From the NCBI RefSeq assembly GCF_013401555.1, contig NZ_CP058552.1, forward strand, positions 4,588,001 to 4,652,000: a DNA stretch of 64,000 nucleotides, written 5' to 3'. The stretch's first letter is position 1. Each line of letters begins with the position of its first letter. The notes below the pieces were generated by a model. That model made no database searches. It saw nothing but the letters and a program-made list of their open reading frames with translations, and was not told where the DNA came from. The stretch comes from Paenibacillus sp. E222 (GTDB lineage Bacteria > Bacillota > Bacilli > Paenibacillales > Paenibacillaceae). Made by a program: the position numbers and the translations under genes. Positions 1 through 8,823 of the stretch are shown piece after piece.

Positions 1-1538
1 CTGAACCATCGGATGCAAGCTATTTCTTTGATACCCACAGTCCAATTGATGCGGTTAAAGGCATGCTGATGGTTAAACCCGACGAAACGGTCTATGATGC
101 ATATGTGCAGGCCAAAACGACGAAACCAGCGACAATCCATTATTCCTTGGATGGCGGGGCTACGTATACAACCGTCCCAGATACGATATACCCGATGGAA
201 TGGTCGATACGGGTGAATGATTTATCCCAAACCTTCACGTATTACGTGGAATCAGAGGGGAAACAGACCCGCAAGCGGACACTTTATCTGCCTGATCAGG
301 TTACGGAAACTCCAGTCCAACCCGATGGGCAGGAGAGTTCATCTATCATAGTGGATAATACGGAGGCGGAGACAGAAGGCGTCTGGATAAGGGATACGAC
401 GGCTGACAACTATTACTATGATAACTATGTGTATGCCAAATCTACGGCTGGCACAGCGACAAGCAAAATGAGATGGCGGCCTGAGCTGCCGGAAAGTGTC
501 ACTTACAGTGTGTATTACAAGATTCCGCAAATCACCGCTGCGAGTGAAAATTGGACAACGAATGCCTCATTTACCGTGTATTACAGCGGAGGCTCCGAGA
601 CGGTTACTGTTGATGAGACAGCAGCGAATGGTACTTGGGTGCACCTAGGGGATTATCCTTTTGCTGCAGGCGATAGCGGGTACGTGGAACTAACCAACAA
701 GGCCAACAAGTCTCGGGTCGTTGCCGATGCGATCATGTGGGTGGACGCGAACCAGATACCGCAATTGGAGTCTGCTGTGATCCTGTCTGATCGGAACGAG
801 CTGCAGATGACTCAAACCGCACAGCTGAGCGTAACCGGCTATTTGGATAACGGTTTGATCGGTGATCTAACACAGGCCAATGTACAGTATTTCGTTGATC
901 GTACGGATCTGGCCGAAGTGGATAGCAGTGGCTTGTTGACCCTTCTAAATCTCGATGGGGATACGAATCACATTGAGGTATGGGCCACAGTAACGATTGA
1001 TGGTGTGACCTTAACCACACCACCTTTGAACATCACGATTAAGGACCTAACGGTTATCGTGGACAGTACAAATACAACTGGGTTGTACACGACAGAAGGG
1101 TCTTGGAGTCAAAGCAATTTAGCCGGATACAAAATTGGGGTTAAATCCCGTTACTCAACAGTTGAAGGATCATCCGCAACTTGGAAAGGCCAGTTTCCAG
1201 AGGGGAAATATACGGTCTCGATCTACAAGCTCGTCCATACGACGGGTAACGATAATCATGTCAAAGTGGAAGTGAAGCATAAGACGGGTACCGAGGTCAC
1301 CTATATCGATGCAACGGTCGGCTCATCGGGTTGGGTTAATCTAGGAACGTTCGACTTTACGGGTGACGGCAGCGAGTATGTCCGGTTAACCAGGGTTACG
1401 CCTACAACGGTAGACCCGCCAACGCTTCCTGCAGATATGATCTATACGAGGGCTGATGCAGTTATGTTCGAACGGCATTCCGATGATTCGGAGCTGCTTG
1501 CAAATGAAGCTCAAGGTGAACCGACACTTTCTGAATAA
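1..1538 (+). CDS. Golvesin C-terminal-like domain protein, 5' end outside window
   Basis: The reading frame is open from base 3, so the N-terminus lies outside the window and the ATG at 63 is probably internal. Two beta-sandwich modules resembling golvesin/Xly carbohydrate-binding domains are visible. The first runs from about residue 95 to 225 after that ATG and starts with the motif IIVDNTEAE. The second runs from about 335 to 470 and starts with VIVDSTNTTG. An Ig-like segment of about 95 residues lies between them. Such modules usually sit at the C-terminus of secreted polysaccharide lyases, hydrolases or surface proteins, so this is probably the tail of a large extracellular enzyme. The catalytic part cannot be seen, so the substrate is unknown. 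A strong terminator follows. Confidence 0.75.
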   Translation, partial: EPSDASYFFDTHSPIDAVKGMLMVKPDETVYDAYVQAKTTKPATIHYSLDGGATYTTVPDTIYPMEWSIRVNDLSQTFTYYVESEGKQTRKRTLYLPDQVTETPVQPDGQESSSIIVDNTEAETEGVWIRDTTADNYYYDNYVYAKSTAGTATSKMRWRPELPESVTYSVYYKIPQITAASENWTTNASFTVYYSGGSETVTVDETAANGTWVHLGDYPFAAGDSGYVELTNKANKSRVVADAIMWVDANQIPQLESAVILSDRNELQMTQTAQLSVTGYLDNGLIGDLTQANVQYFVDRTDLAEVDSSGLLTLLNLDGDTNHIEVWATVTIDGVTLTTPPLNITIKDLTVIVDSTNTTGLYTTEGSWSQSNLAGYKIGVKSRYSTVEGSSATWKGQFPEGKYTVSIYKLVHTTGNDNHVKVEVKHKTGTEVTYIDATVGSSGWVNLGTFDFTGDGSEYVRLTRVTPTTVDPPTLPADMIYTRADAVMFERHSDDSELLANEAQGEPTLSE

Positions 1539-1610
1539 TGGCAGTGAATTGCGAATGGAAGTGGAACTAAGGTAAGTAATGTTAAACAAATGATTGTAAA
1601 ATAACATAAG

Positions 1611-1646
1611 AGCCGAGTGGATGAGAACGATCCATTCGGCTTTTTT
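1611..1646 (+). terminator. Rho-independent terminator after the golvesin-domain gene
   Basis: A stem AGCCGAGTGGAT / ATCCATTCGGCT with one G-T pair is followed by a run of T. It lies about 70 bp after the stop at 1538. Confidence 0.85.
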
Positions 1647-1704
1647 GTTGAGTAATGGCGTATATCAGTATCTTCAGAAAGGATTCAGTTACAAGAACTC
1701 CAGG

Positions 1705-2259
1705 TTAATCATTAAATTCAACAAATACATGCATATTTCGATCTACTCCTGCGATCCCGGTTGTTTGTTTAATATCCAAAAATTCAAGTCGTTCTTCCCA
1801 TTCAACTCTTTCATGATCCGATTCATCTGCGTAATATTCAAAAATATACGTTAAGACAAATGCATTAATGGTGGAGACTCCGTTCTTCAATTGTACCCAC
1901 TCTTGAGGGATAACAACTTGATTCTGCTCAGCTAAGACCGTATTCCCCGAGAAATTGAGAATTAGCTCTTGTCCTTGATTTTTAATTGTCGTTATTTTTT
2001 TCTTACCATCCCATGTAATTATTGCTGCGGTTGATTTAAATATATCCTTCACTGGAATATATATCGATTGATACGTCGTTGTAGTTAGCTTGTTGTCATG
2101 CGTTACATTTAAGATGGATTTTTTTAGTAAAGGGCTGTACATATTCGCCGCACGTTCATCAAAGGTTAGTTCCCTTGCAGATTGGTCCTTGGCAGATGCA
2201 ATGGACGCTGAACTGACAACAAAAGTTAATATTAACAATAAAGAAATAGCTCGCTTCAT
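1705..2259 (-). CDS. Secreted stalk-domain (copper amine oxidase N-like) protein
   Basis: A 184-residue protein. It has a Sec signal peptide: MKRAISLLLI, a hydrophobic stretch, and a likely cut after SIASA. The mature part has short strand-rich segments (IYIPVKDIF, ITTIKNQGQEL, WVQLKNGVS) typical of the stalk or copper-amine-oxidase-N-like fold that is abundant in Paenibacillus secreted proteins. These folds usually act as spacers or binding modules and no catalytic motif is seen. The gene is transcribed away from the glycoamylase-like gene at 2551, and the 291-bp shared upstream region holds the operators described there. The function is unknown. Confidence 0.65.
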   Translation of the reverse strand: MKRAISLLLILTFVVSSASIASAKDQSARELTFDERAANMYSPLLKKSILNVTHDNKLTTTTYQSIYIPVKDIFKSTAAIITWDGKKKITTIKNQGQELILNFSGNTVLAEQNQVVIPQEWVQLKNGVSTINAFVLTYIFEYYADESDHERVEWEERLEFLDIKQTTGIAGVDRNMHVFVEFND

Positions 2260-2408
2260 TTCGATGCCCCCTAAAGTAATATGGTTTACATGACATTAAC
2301 GCTACAAAGCGGATGAATGTTTCTTTTAAATCCAGTTTTTGCAGATTTTACGAGTTGTCTTCAGAGTCGGCTACTTTGCCTGACAGATGGGTTTATTGCA
2401 CATATAAT

Positions 2409-2418
2409 GAAACGTTTC
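2409..2418. promoter_or_regulatory. Upstream palindromic operator GAAACGTTTC
   Basis: The perfect 10-bp palindrome GAAACGTTTC has the shape of a LacI/CcpA-family operator. A closely matching palindrome is centred 108 bp downstream at 2516-2527, and the promoter lies between the two. The arrangement suggests a looping repressor controlling the gene at 2551. Confidence 0.55.
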
Positions 2419-2480
2419 GAATTTATATTTATAAATAAACCTTGTTAAAATCAACATTTGTAAGCGTTTTATTTTTTTTG

Positions 2481-2510
2481 TTTACCGAAATGGTAAATTT
2501 ATGATAACAT
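2481..2510 (+). promoter_or_regulatory. Candidate promoter of the glycoamylase-like gene
   Basis: A -35-like TTTACC (2481-2486) and a -10-like TAACAT (2505-2510) are separated by 18 bp. The -35 hexamer is also the left arm of the inverted repeat TTTACC-N5-GGTAAA (2481-2497). The downstream operator begins 6 bp after the -10. Confidence 0.45.
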
Positions 2511-2515
2511 ATACA

Positions 2516-2527
2516 CGAAACGTTTCG
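2516..2527. promoter_or_regulatory. Downstream palindromic operator CGAAACGTTTCG
   Basis: A perfect 12-bp palindrome near the expected transcription start, 23 bp upstream of the start codon. A bound LacI-type repressor here would block transcription. Its 10-bp core is identical to the site at 2409-2418. Confidence 0.6.
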
Positions 2528-2550
2528 AGTTCATTTGAAGGGAGAAAATC

Positions 2551-3903
2551 ATGAAAAAAATAAAAGTTTTTAGTTTTATTTTAACTTGCTGTCTGTTGGC
2601 TAATTTAACTTTAACTTCTATGGTTTCAGCGAAAGACTCAAGCAATCTAAATGGATTTCGAGCAGAATTGAAAGCGATTGCAAATAAGACTTATACGTTT
2701 TTTGAGGACTATACAGATCAGAACACCGGCTTGACTTACGATGAAGTACGGCTCACTGAAAACGAGACAGAAGAAGCTAAACGGACTTCGCCCACAAATA
2801 TCGCAATGTATATGATGAGTACCGTTTCAGCCCAACAATTGGGTATTATTTCAAAGAAAGAAGCTGTACATCGCCTGCAAACGACTTTAAATTCGCTTGA
2901 AAAGTTAGAAAAGTGGAACGGACTATTCTATAACTGGTATAACACGGATGACGGTTCAGTGAAGAAAGATTGGGGACAATTTATTTCCCAAGTCGATAAT
3001 GGCTGGTTATCCGCAGGTTTAATGGTCGTTGGGCAAGCCTATGAAGAACTTCATGGGCAAACAAGCAAGTTGGTTGAAAATATGAATTATACACCGCTAT
3101 ATGATCCTGAAGTCGGTCAATTTCGCGGAGGTTATGATGTGGCTAAAGGCGCGCTGACAGAGCACCATTATGGGATGTTTTATACGGAACCACGCTTAGC
3201 CAGCTATATTGCGATTGGGAAAGGTGACGTTCCCCAAGATCATTGGTGGAAGATGTATCGCACCTTGCCTCAAGAATGGGATTGGCAAGCTCAGATTCCC
3301 CAAGGCAAATCCGTTAAGTACGATGGAGTGGATGTGTTTGAAGGAAGTTATGTATACAAGGATAAAAAGTTCGTGCCAAGCTGGGGAGGCAGTATGTTTG
3401 AGGCTCTTATGCCTGGTATGGTCATAAAGGAAAAAGAACTGGGTACTCAAGCTTTGGGCTTGAACAACCAACGTCATGTCGAATTGCAAATCGAATATGC
3501 CAAAGAAAAAGGGTATGCCGCATGGGGCTTTTCACCTTCTGCAACTCCGACAGGTTACAGTGAGTTTGCAGCAACGCCGTTAGGTACCTCAGGTTACAAA
3601 GATGGAGCAACGGTAACAGCACACGCAACATTCCTTGCCCTGGATTATGCTCCTGAAGCTGTTCGAAAGAACATCAAAGCTTTAAAGAACTTCAAAATGG
3701 TTGGCAAATACGGGTTCTATGACTCCGTTAATGTTGAAACTGGTGAAATTGCCAAGGCCTATTTGGCACTGGATCAAGGGATGATTATGGTGTCGATCGC
3801 TAACTATCTTCAAGATGGCGTTATACGCGATTATTTTCACAGTGATGTGATAGGGCAGACGCCAGAAGAATTATTGAAAAAAGAAGTTTTTTCCATTCAA
3901 TAA
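2551..3903 (+). CDS. Secreted glycoamylase-like (GH144/DUF3131-type) glycoside hydrolase
   Basis: A 450-residue protein with a signal peptide (MKKIKVFSFILTCCLLANL, cut near MVSAK). The mature protein matches the (alpha/alpha)6-barrel family annotated as glycoamylase-like, which includes GH144 beta-1,2-glucanases. Visible features are NTGLTYDEVRL, the TSPTNIAMYMMSTV segment, FYNWYNTDDGS, WGGSMFEALMPGMV, WGFSPSATPTGYSEF and a C-terminal AYLALDQGMIMVSIANYLQDG. Acidic residues in the first half and around YDSVN are candidate catalytic groups, but I cannot assign them. The start is supported by the ribosome site GAAGGGAG. Two palindromes upstream imply substrate-induced repression. The family is clear, but beta-1,2-glucan as substrate is only an inference. 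Confidence 0.8.
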   Translation: MKKIKVFSFILTCCLLANLTLTSMVSAKDSSNLNGFRAELKAIANKTYTFFEDYTDQNTGLTYDEVRLTENETEEAKRTSPTNIAMYMMSTVSAQQLGIISKKEAVHRLQTTLNSLEKLEKWNGLFYNWYNTDDGSVKKDWGQFISQVDNGWLSAGLMVVGQAYEELHGQTSKLVENMNYTPLYDPEVGQFRGGYDVAKGALTEHHYGMFYTEPRLASYIAIGKGDVPQDHWWKMYRTLPQEWDWQAQIPQGKSVKYDGVDVFEGSYVYKDKKFVPSWGGSMFEALMPGMVIKEKELGTQALGLNNQRHVELQIEYAKEKGYAAWGFSPSATPTGYSEFAATPLGTSGYKDGATVTAHATFLALDYAPEAVRKNIKALKNFKMVGKYGFYDSVNVETGEIAKAYLALDQGMIMVSIANYLQDGVIRDYFHSDVIGQTPEELLKKEVFSIQ

Positions 3904-3964
3904 AGGGTTGCTTTAGATTAGAGCAAGTTCACTCAACGGAATGGGACGAAGATAAAAGGATGGG

Positions 3965-4004
3965 CGGAACGAAGCAGGGTATCGGCATGCTTCGTTCCGT
4001 TTTT
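3965..4004 (+). terminator. Rho-independent terminator of the glycoamylase-like gene
   Basis: A perfect 12-bp stem CGGAACGAAGCA / TGCTTCGTTCCG with an 11-base loop is followed by TTTTT, about 60 bp after the stop. Confidence 0.9.
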
Positions 4005-4145
4005 GCGTTTACCATTGATAATGAAGTCGTAGATCGATTGGATTATGAAATTTACGTTGCAGGTGCTGGCGAAGACAGGGTGATCCCCCGATCACCGATG
4101 AAAATATCGTATCCGGAAAAAGAAAAGGTATTCACAACGGCGATT

Positions 4146-4784
4146 TTAAGACTTACGTTGTGGTGCATAAGCGCAAAGAAAGACGCGTACGCCTTCAGTG
4201 ATAATACGTTTAGTTTGTTCCTCCTCTAATATTCCGATTTTTCCCGGTTGATTGAATACCAATAAAAACGTTAATGCAGCGAAGTGCTTTGCAGCCATTT
4301 TAGGGTCAATCACATCGAGCAATCCGTTTTGTCCAAAAGCTGTAAACCTCCTGATAATCCCCTCTTCAGTTGCGTTATCCAGCCTTTCAAAAAACGAGTC
4401 TGGCAGGTTGGCAGCTTCCACCATAACCAGACGAATCAAAGCCTTGTAATCGGACGAACCATTCGCAGAAGCTACGATTTGTTCACAAAATAAGGTGAGC
4501 GCCTGCTCAAGATCCTCGAATTCCAGGAGGTGGTCTGAAATCCCTTGCTCAATCATATCCAGAACCGCCGAACTGGATTCTTCAACAACGGCAAGCAGTA
4601 GGTTCTGTTTGTCGCCATAATAATCATAAACTGTCCGTTTGGAAACTCCCGCTTTAGTTGCGACCGCATCGACGCTGGAACGATCAAACCCTTCTGAAAG
4701 AAACAGCTCTCGTGCCGCCGCAATTATTTTAGCTCGTTTTTCTGAAGAGCCTTTGCGGATTTTCTTATTTTCCGTATTATCCAT
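4146..4784 (-). CDS. TetR/AcrR family transcriptional regulator
   Basis: A 212-residue protein with the standard TetR layout. The N-terminal helix-turn-helix spans about residues 15-65 (AARELFLSEGFDRSSVDAVA, then KAGVSKRTVYDYYGDKQNLL). The helical ligand domain ends near GVRVFLCAYAP and resembles TetR_C groups found next to oxidoreductases. The gene is divergent from the FAD monooxygenase at 4912, with an inverted repeat between them, so it probably represses both genes and is released by a substrate of the enzyme. The ligand is unknown. Confidence 0.85.
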   Translation of the reverse strand: MDNTENKKIRKGSSEKRAKIIAAARELFLSEGFDRSSVDAVATKAGVSKRTVYDYYGDKQNLLLAVVEESSSAVLDMIEQGISDHLLEFEDLEQALTLFCEQIVASANGSSDYKALIRLVMVEAANLPDSFFERLDNATEEGIIRRFTAFGQNGLLDVIDPKMAAKHFAALTFLLVFNQPGKIGILEEEQTKRIITEGVRVFLCAYAPQRKS

Positions 4785-4845
4785 TCTTACGTTTCCCCCT
4801 GTATAGGTATACTTTCAGAAATTGATTAGAGCCCTGCTTTACAAA

Positions 4846-4868
4846 TTACACTGTACGGTGTAGTGTAA
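4846..4868. promoter_or_regulatory. Candidate TetR operator between regulator and monooxygenase
   Basis: Arms TTACACT and AGTGTAA flank a GTACGGTGT core. The sequence TACACTGTACGGTGTA inside it resembles operators of TetR regulators beside flavin enzymes. It lies midway between the two divergent starts. Confidence 0.65.
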
Positions 4869-4911
4869 CAAATGTAGCATATCAAATCAATGATCAAGGA
4901 GGTTTTTATCC

Positions 4912-6474
4912 ATGAATACCATACCGTCTGTTGTTGATGTTCTCATTGTCGGGGCCGGACCCACAGGGCTTACACTTGCCTGCGAACTTGCCCGTCGAAA
5001 CGTCAACCATCGTATTATTGATCGAAGCACCGTGTATAACGTTGCATCTCGCGCCAAAGGAATCCAGCCTCGCTCGCTTGAAGTCGTCGATGATTTGGAA
5101 GCCGTTCACTACATTGTTGATACAGGTGTTGTGGACTTACCTGTTCGTTATTATACCGCAGATGGCAGAAGTGTGGAGAAGCCGACTATTACCGTTGCAG
5201 CCAGCGCCGAACTTGAGACACCCTATCGTGATCCGGTCTGGATTGCTCAATTTGATGTGGAAAAAGCGTTGCGCGACCGATATGCAGTATTTGGCGGTCA
5301 AATTGAGTTGGGCATGGAAGCTGTAGGGCTTGTTCAGGATGTGGATGGTGTATCGGTAACCGTGAATACACCACAAGGAGAAGAGCAAATTCGTGCTCTT
5401 TATGTAGTCGGCGCTGACGGGGGCAAAAGCAATATCCGCAAATTTATTCACTTACCGCTGGTTGGGGAAACACATGATCATGAGCGATGGTATCTTGGCG
5501 ATGTACGATTGGAAGGGTTAGATCGTGACCATATTCATATCTGGACTTCTTCGGAGGGGATGGTCGGGGTGACACCGCTGCCGAAATCCGATATTTGGCA
5601 GCTGCAGGCTACAATTCCGGCAGACATTGAAGAACCAGAACAGCCGTCGTTAGAGATGTATCAGGCTATGTTTGACCGTCGCGCCGGGGCCGGACGTGTT
5701 CAGCTCACGGATGCTTCCTGGCTGTCCATCTACCGCGTCAACGTTCGTATGGTTGAATGTTACCGCAATGGCCGGGTCTTCCTTGCCGGTGATGCTGCTC
5801 ATGTTCATTCTCCGGCCGGCGGTCAAGGCATGAATACGGGGATTCAGGACGCATACAACCTCGGCTGGAAGCTGGCGGCTGTCATACGCGGAGCGGACAC
5901 CGCCTTGCTCGACACGTACGATGAAGAGCGCCGCCCAGTGGCTCAAGCCGTGCTCAAAGACAGCACAAAGAAGATGGGAGGCGTCATAGGAACGGCGACA
6001 GAAGGCGGAGGGTTGTCCCAATCCTTGAGCACCATATCCGACGATCTGACGAGCGGGCTTCTCATTTCCTATCGGTCTAGTTCGCTTACCCGTCCGTCTG
6101 CTCGAACAAATGCTACCCGTTCACTTCCTGGAGATCGTGCTCCTAATGCTACGGGACTGCAAGGCACCGGGTTTGCAGGAAATGTCTTTGACCTCTTGCG
6201 CGGCCCACACTGGACGCTTTTGGCTTTTACAAACTACATCGATCCTTCTCTGAAGAACTTTACCAACGACGAACTCCATTTGCATTATATCCTGCCATCG
6301 AAGGTGGAGGCGTTGGAAGGCATAATAGACACAGCAGGCAATGCCTATCGAATTTACGATGTCGCAAGTAAAGAACTTGTATTGATTCGTCCTGACGGTT
6401 ATATCGCACTGCGCACCTCCCTTGATGATATCGCATCGATCCTGAATTACTTGATTTTGTGTGGCATATCATAG
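4912..6474 (+). CDS. FAD-dependent aromatic monooxygenase (PheA/TfdB-like)
   Basis: A 520-residue flavoprotein hydroxylase. The dinucleotide-binding motif VGAGPTGLTLACELARR lies near the N-terminus, the DG motif is in VVGADGGKSNIRKF, and the second FAD motif is GRVFLAGDAAHVHSPAGGQG followed by MNTGIQDAYNLGWKLA. These are the hallmarks of the class A NAD(P)H-dependent monooxygenases that hydroxylate aromatics or inactivate antibiotics such as rifamycin and tetracycline. The C-terminal thioredoxin-like region ends near IALRTSLDD. The ribosome site AAGGAGG lies just before the ATG. The divergent TetR gene is the likely regulator. The substrate is not predictable from sequence alone. The same frame continues past the stop into an unrelated flavoprotein scrap. 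Confidence 0.85.
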   Translation: MNTIPSVVDVLIVGAGPTGLTLACELARRNVNHRIIDRSTVYNVASRAKGIQPRSLEVVDDLEAVHYIVDTGVVDLPVRYYTADGRSVEKPTITVAASAELETPYRDPVWIAQFDVEKALRDRYAVFGGQIELGMEAVGLVQDVDGVSVTVNTPQGEEQIRALYVVGADGGKSNIRKFIHLPLVGETHDHERWYLGDVRLEGLDRDHIHIWTSSEGMVGVTPLPKSDIWQLQATIPADIEEPEQPSLEMYQAMFDRRAGAGRVQLTDASWLSIYRVNVRMVECYRNGRVFLAGDAAHVHSPAGGQGMNTGIQDAYNLGWKLAAVIRGADTALLDTYDEERRPVAQAVLKDSTKKMGGVIGTATEGGGLSQSLSTISDDLTSGLLISYRSSSLTRPSARTNATRSLPGDRAPNATGLQGTGFAGNVFDLLRGPHWTLLAFTNYIDPSLKNFTNDELHLHYILPSKVEALEGIIDTAGNAYRIYDVASKELVLIRPDGYIALRTSLDDIASILNYLILCGIS

Positions 6475-6588
6475 GATCGAACGACCCAAGGCTCTGCCAG
6501 AGTCATGCCGAATTGCTTTGCGATGGGCGAGGCCGCAGGTGCGGCTGCGGCAATTCTGGCGGAGAAAGGCTCACGCCAAACACGCTAG
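6475..6588 (+). pseudogene. C-terminal remnant of an FAD-dependent oxidoreductase (FAD_oxidored type)
   Basis: Directly after the monooxygenase stop, and in the same frame, the DNA encodes about 37 codons ending in TAG at 6586. The peptide RVMPNCFAMGEAAGAAAAIL is the typical C-terminal FAD-contact motif of FAD_oxidored (PF12831-like) proteins, a family different from the monooxygenase upstream. No start or N-terminal part is present, so this is a leftover fragment. It is also richer in G+C than its surroundings. Confidence 0.65.
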
Positions 6589-6606
6589 TGACCATCTGGA
6601 AATAAA

Positions 6607-7473
6607 TCAAAAATTAGTGATGCCCACCAGCTCCATAAATTGTGAGAGAGCACTTGTCATGTACGAGTCACGTCGTCTTATAAACACCGTGGGCACTTTT
6701 CCATACGATTCCGGTAATGGATGACAGCTGATTTTCCCCTGCTCTATGCGTGATTCAACCATAGACACGGGTAAAACAGTGACTCCTAGCCCGTTCTCGA
6801 CACATTTAAGAACACCCTCTAGTGTGCCGTATTCCATGACCTTCATAGAAGCATAACCATTATCCTCTAGCCATCGCTGCCAGCGTCCCAAATAGATGCA
6901 ATGCGCGAATGACGAAAGCAGTGGTTCATGTAAAATCGATTCTAATTGAAAGGGCTCGGGAGAGAAACTCGTAATCAAAACTAGAGATTCTTCAAAGACA
7001 GGGTATTCAACAATCTCCGGATGAAGAATGGGTCCATCCACAAATGCACCGTCTACCTTATATTCGAGAATGGTACTTACTTGATCTACGGTAGGTGCCA
7101 TATATAAGCTTAATTCTACTTGTGGAAATTTCTTGTGATATTGTGTGAAGATCAATGGCAATCGTGTAGAAGCAGTTGACTCCATAGCTCCAATGCGCAA
7201 GGTTCCCCGCGGGGCAGAAGAAAGTTTAACTGCCTCAATCGCTTCCTCGAAATCATAAAGCAACTTGTTTACATGCGGCAACAGCTCACGTCCTGCAGGC
7301 GTTAAGGATACCTTTTTATGATATCGATATAACAGAGGAACGCCCAATTCTTGCTCAAGACGTTGTATTCGTGCAGTAACGTTGGACTGTACATAATTCA
7401 ATTTCTCAGCAGCCTTGGTGATGCTTTGTTCAATGGCTACTGCCTTAAACACTTCCAAAGACCTAATATCCAA
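6607..7473 (-). CDS. LysR family transcriptional regulator
   Basis: The N-terminal winged helix (residues about 1-60: DIRSLEVFKAVAIEQSITKA, then NVTARIQRLEQELG) is followed by a LysR substrate-binding domain (TLRIGAMESTAS to the C-terminus). The TTG at 7473 is preferred because AAAAGGAG lies just upstream of it, and LysR proteins commonly begin with this DIRSLEVF segment. The ATG codons farther upstream at 7497 overlap that ribosome site. The best relatives are CzcR/YofA-type regulators. The gene is divergent from the cupin gene at 7615, which is its likely target. The inducer is unknown. Confidence 0.85.
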   Translation of the reverse strand: MDIRSLEVFKAVAIEQSITKAAEKLNYVQSNVTARIQRLEQELGVPLLYRYHKKVSLTPAGRELLPHVNKLLYDFEEAIEAVKLSSAPRGTLRIGAMESTASTRLPLIFTQYHKKFPQVELSLYMAPTVDQVSTILEYKVDGAFVDGPILHPEIVEYPVFEESLVLITSFSPEPFQLESILHEPLLSSFAHCIYLGRWQRWLEDNGYASMKVMEYGTLEGVLKCVENGLGVTVLPVSMVESRIEQGKISCHPLPESYGKVPTVFIRRRDSYMTSALSQFMELVGITNF

Positions 7474-7535
7474 AACAGCCCTCTCCTTTTGCATCACATA
7501 TTATGATGATCTATATACTTTTATTTGATTTTACG

Positions 7536-7545
7536 TGATGCATCA
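7536..7545. promoter_or_regulatory. Palindrome TGATGCATCA between LysR and cupin genes
   Basis: A perfect 10-bp palindrome inside ATGATG/CATCAT-rich DNA between the two divergent genes. It is a candidate LysR recognition site. Confidence 0.4.
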
Positions 7546-7614
7546 TAGGATGTAAACTTAATGAATCAGAGGGATTAACACCATTGCCAATGGGTTGAAA
7601 AAGGAGTGTTTAAT

Positions 7615-7980
7615 ATGAGTTACCAACCTATTAATTTTGAAGAGAAATTATCTAAGTTCAATGAACATTGGTCTCCGAAAGTTATTGGTGAAATGAATGA
7701 TTATCAGTTTAAATTGGTTAAAATCAAAGGAGATTTTGTATGGCACGATCATCAAGATACCGATGAGGTATTTATCGTGATCAAAGGGGAGATGTTTATC
7801 TATTTCCGCGATGGCCAAGTAAAGATTTCCCAAGGGGAGATGTTTATTGTACCAAGAGGAGTCGAACACAAAACGTTTGCTCAACAGGAATGTCATATCA
7901 TGATGGTTGAGCCTAGGGGCGTAGTAAACACTGGCGAGACAGAGTCAGAATTAACAGCAGTCAATGATATTTGGATCTAA
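7615..7980 (+). CDS. Small single-domain cupin protein
   Basis: A 121-residue single cupin fold. Motif 1 is [17 protein letters not shown], with the metal-binding His-x-His and Glu. Motif 2 is [13 protein letters not shown], with the third His. The ATG at 7615 is chosen because AAGGAG lies 8 bp before it; the GTG at 7606 overlaps that site. Relatives are annotated only as cupin-domain proteins. The metal ligands are complete, so a metal-dependent enzyme or sensor is plausible. The divergent LysR gene probably controls it. Confidence 0.85.
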   Translation: MSYQPINFEEKLSKFNEHWSPKVIGEMNDYQFKLVKIKGDFVWHDHQDTDEVFIVIKGEMFIYFRDGQVKISQGEMFIVPRGVEHKTFAQQECHIMMVEPRGVVNTGETESELTAVNDIWI

Positions 7981-8008
7981 TGAAGTTGATGAAACAACAC
8001 AAACATAC

Positions 8009-8064
8009 TGTCAGGATACAAGAATAATGTTCCATTGAAAGTCGCTAATGCAGCGGCTTTTTTT
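8009..8064 (+). repeat. Dispersed hairpin repeat, copy 1, likely terminator of cupin gene
   Basis: This copy has the family layout: a TGTC head, ACAAGAA, then TTCCATTGAAA, then the hairpin GTCGCT-AATGC-AGCGGC and a run of seven T. It lies 28 bp after the cupin stop and should act as its terminator. Confidence 0.75.
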
Positions 8065-8177
8065 ATGGAATTAAGAGCTTGTTGCGAGGTGAAGAAAGTA
8101 TAACCGAAATGAACGATTACATAGCCATTATATATGGAAGGATTTGAATATATCCATTGCGAAAAGGATTGGCTATA

Positions 8178-8405
8178 ATGCAATACGTTACGGAAAACAC
8201 TATTCTAAATCCTTCTGTGTGGAAAATGGTTACCGTGACAGCTCTTCTGTGGGATATATCATTCACAATGCTTCTAAAAGATTACGAAGGTGAAGCAATC
8301 CTGGAGGAATTACCGATTGTAACGAGAAGAATTTGGATGTTGATAACATTCGTTATTTTGATGGGGCCACTTTACTATGGGCTGTTCAGATATTCTTTTT
8401 CATAA
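8178..8405 (+). CDS. Small membrane protein of unknown function
   Basis: About 75 residues from the ATG at 8178, which has AAAAGG 10 bp upstream. A TTG at 8157 in the same frame is an alternative start. One hydrophobic helix near the C-terminus (IWMLITFVILMGPLYYGLF) is preceded by a weaker hydrophobic stretch. It is not recognised. Confidence 0.45.
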   Translation: MQYVTENTILNPSVWKMVTVTALLWDISFTMLLKDYEGEAILEELPIVTRRIWMLITFVILMGPLYYGLFRYSFS

Positions 8406-8761
8406 ATGGTGCCCGTAACCTCCACAATTTTATTTGTCCATCCAAGAAAGCTTGCTTAGAAATATCTGGAAACCCTTTTCAATAATATCTGTAGAACCGA
8501 TAATCGCATCTAACTTTCCTCTTTTCAAAAAATCATTTCTTGTATTTTCTCACCAGTATGATTTCAATAGACAAGATTTTAAATTACATAGGTAAGATTG
8601 ACGGAATTAGACCCATGATCATTGCGTTAGTAATGCTATCAACAGTATTTTATACTGTTCCTTTACATGGGTTTCAGGCATAATTAGAACTCCTTTTATC
8701 TATTTTTTTCATCATAGAATGTGACGTAGCGTCCCCCGCAAAATGAAAAGCCTCTACACCC
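8406..8761. other. Gene-free stretch with a possible decayed ORF
   Basis: No intact gene is seen. On the minus strand around 8430-8540 a short frame reads KLDAIIGSTDIIEKGF, which looks like coding remnant but is not recognised. The rest is A+T-rich with no clear signals until the MerR-type promoter. Confidence 0.35.
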
Positions 8762-8793
8762 TTGACTTTCCCCTGCACGGGAAACTGTATACT
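8762..8793 (+). promoter_or_regulatory. MerR-type promoter with 20-bp spacer and internal dyad
   Basis: TTGACT (8762-8767) and TATACT (8788-8793) are separated by 20 bp, longer than the usual 17 as in BmrR/MerR-activated promoters. The near-palindrome TTTCCC-N6-GGGAAA (8767-8784) sits inside the spacer. The geometry implies autoregulation by the downstream MerR protein. Confidence 0.75.
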
Positions 8794-8823
8794 CGCATTA
8801 TGTTATAGATTGGAGATGATATT

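Noticed and set aside
3960..4229. 89-residue frame after the glycoamylase-like gene
   Set aside because: Its first codons lie in a perfect 12-bp terminator stem and its end overlaps the TetR gene. No ribosome site.
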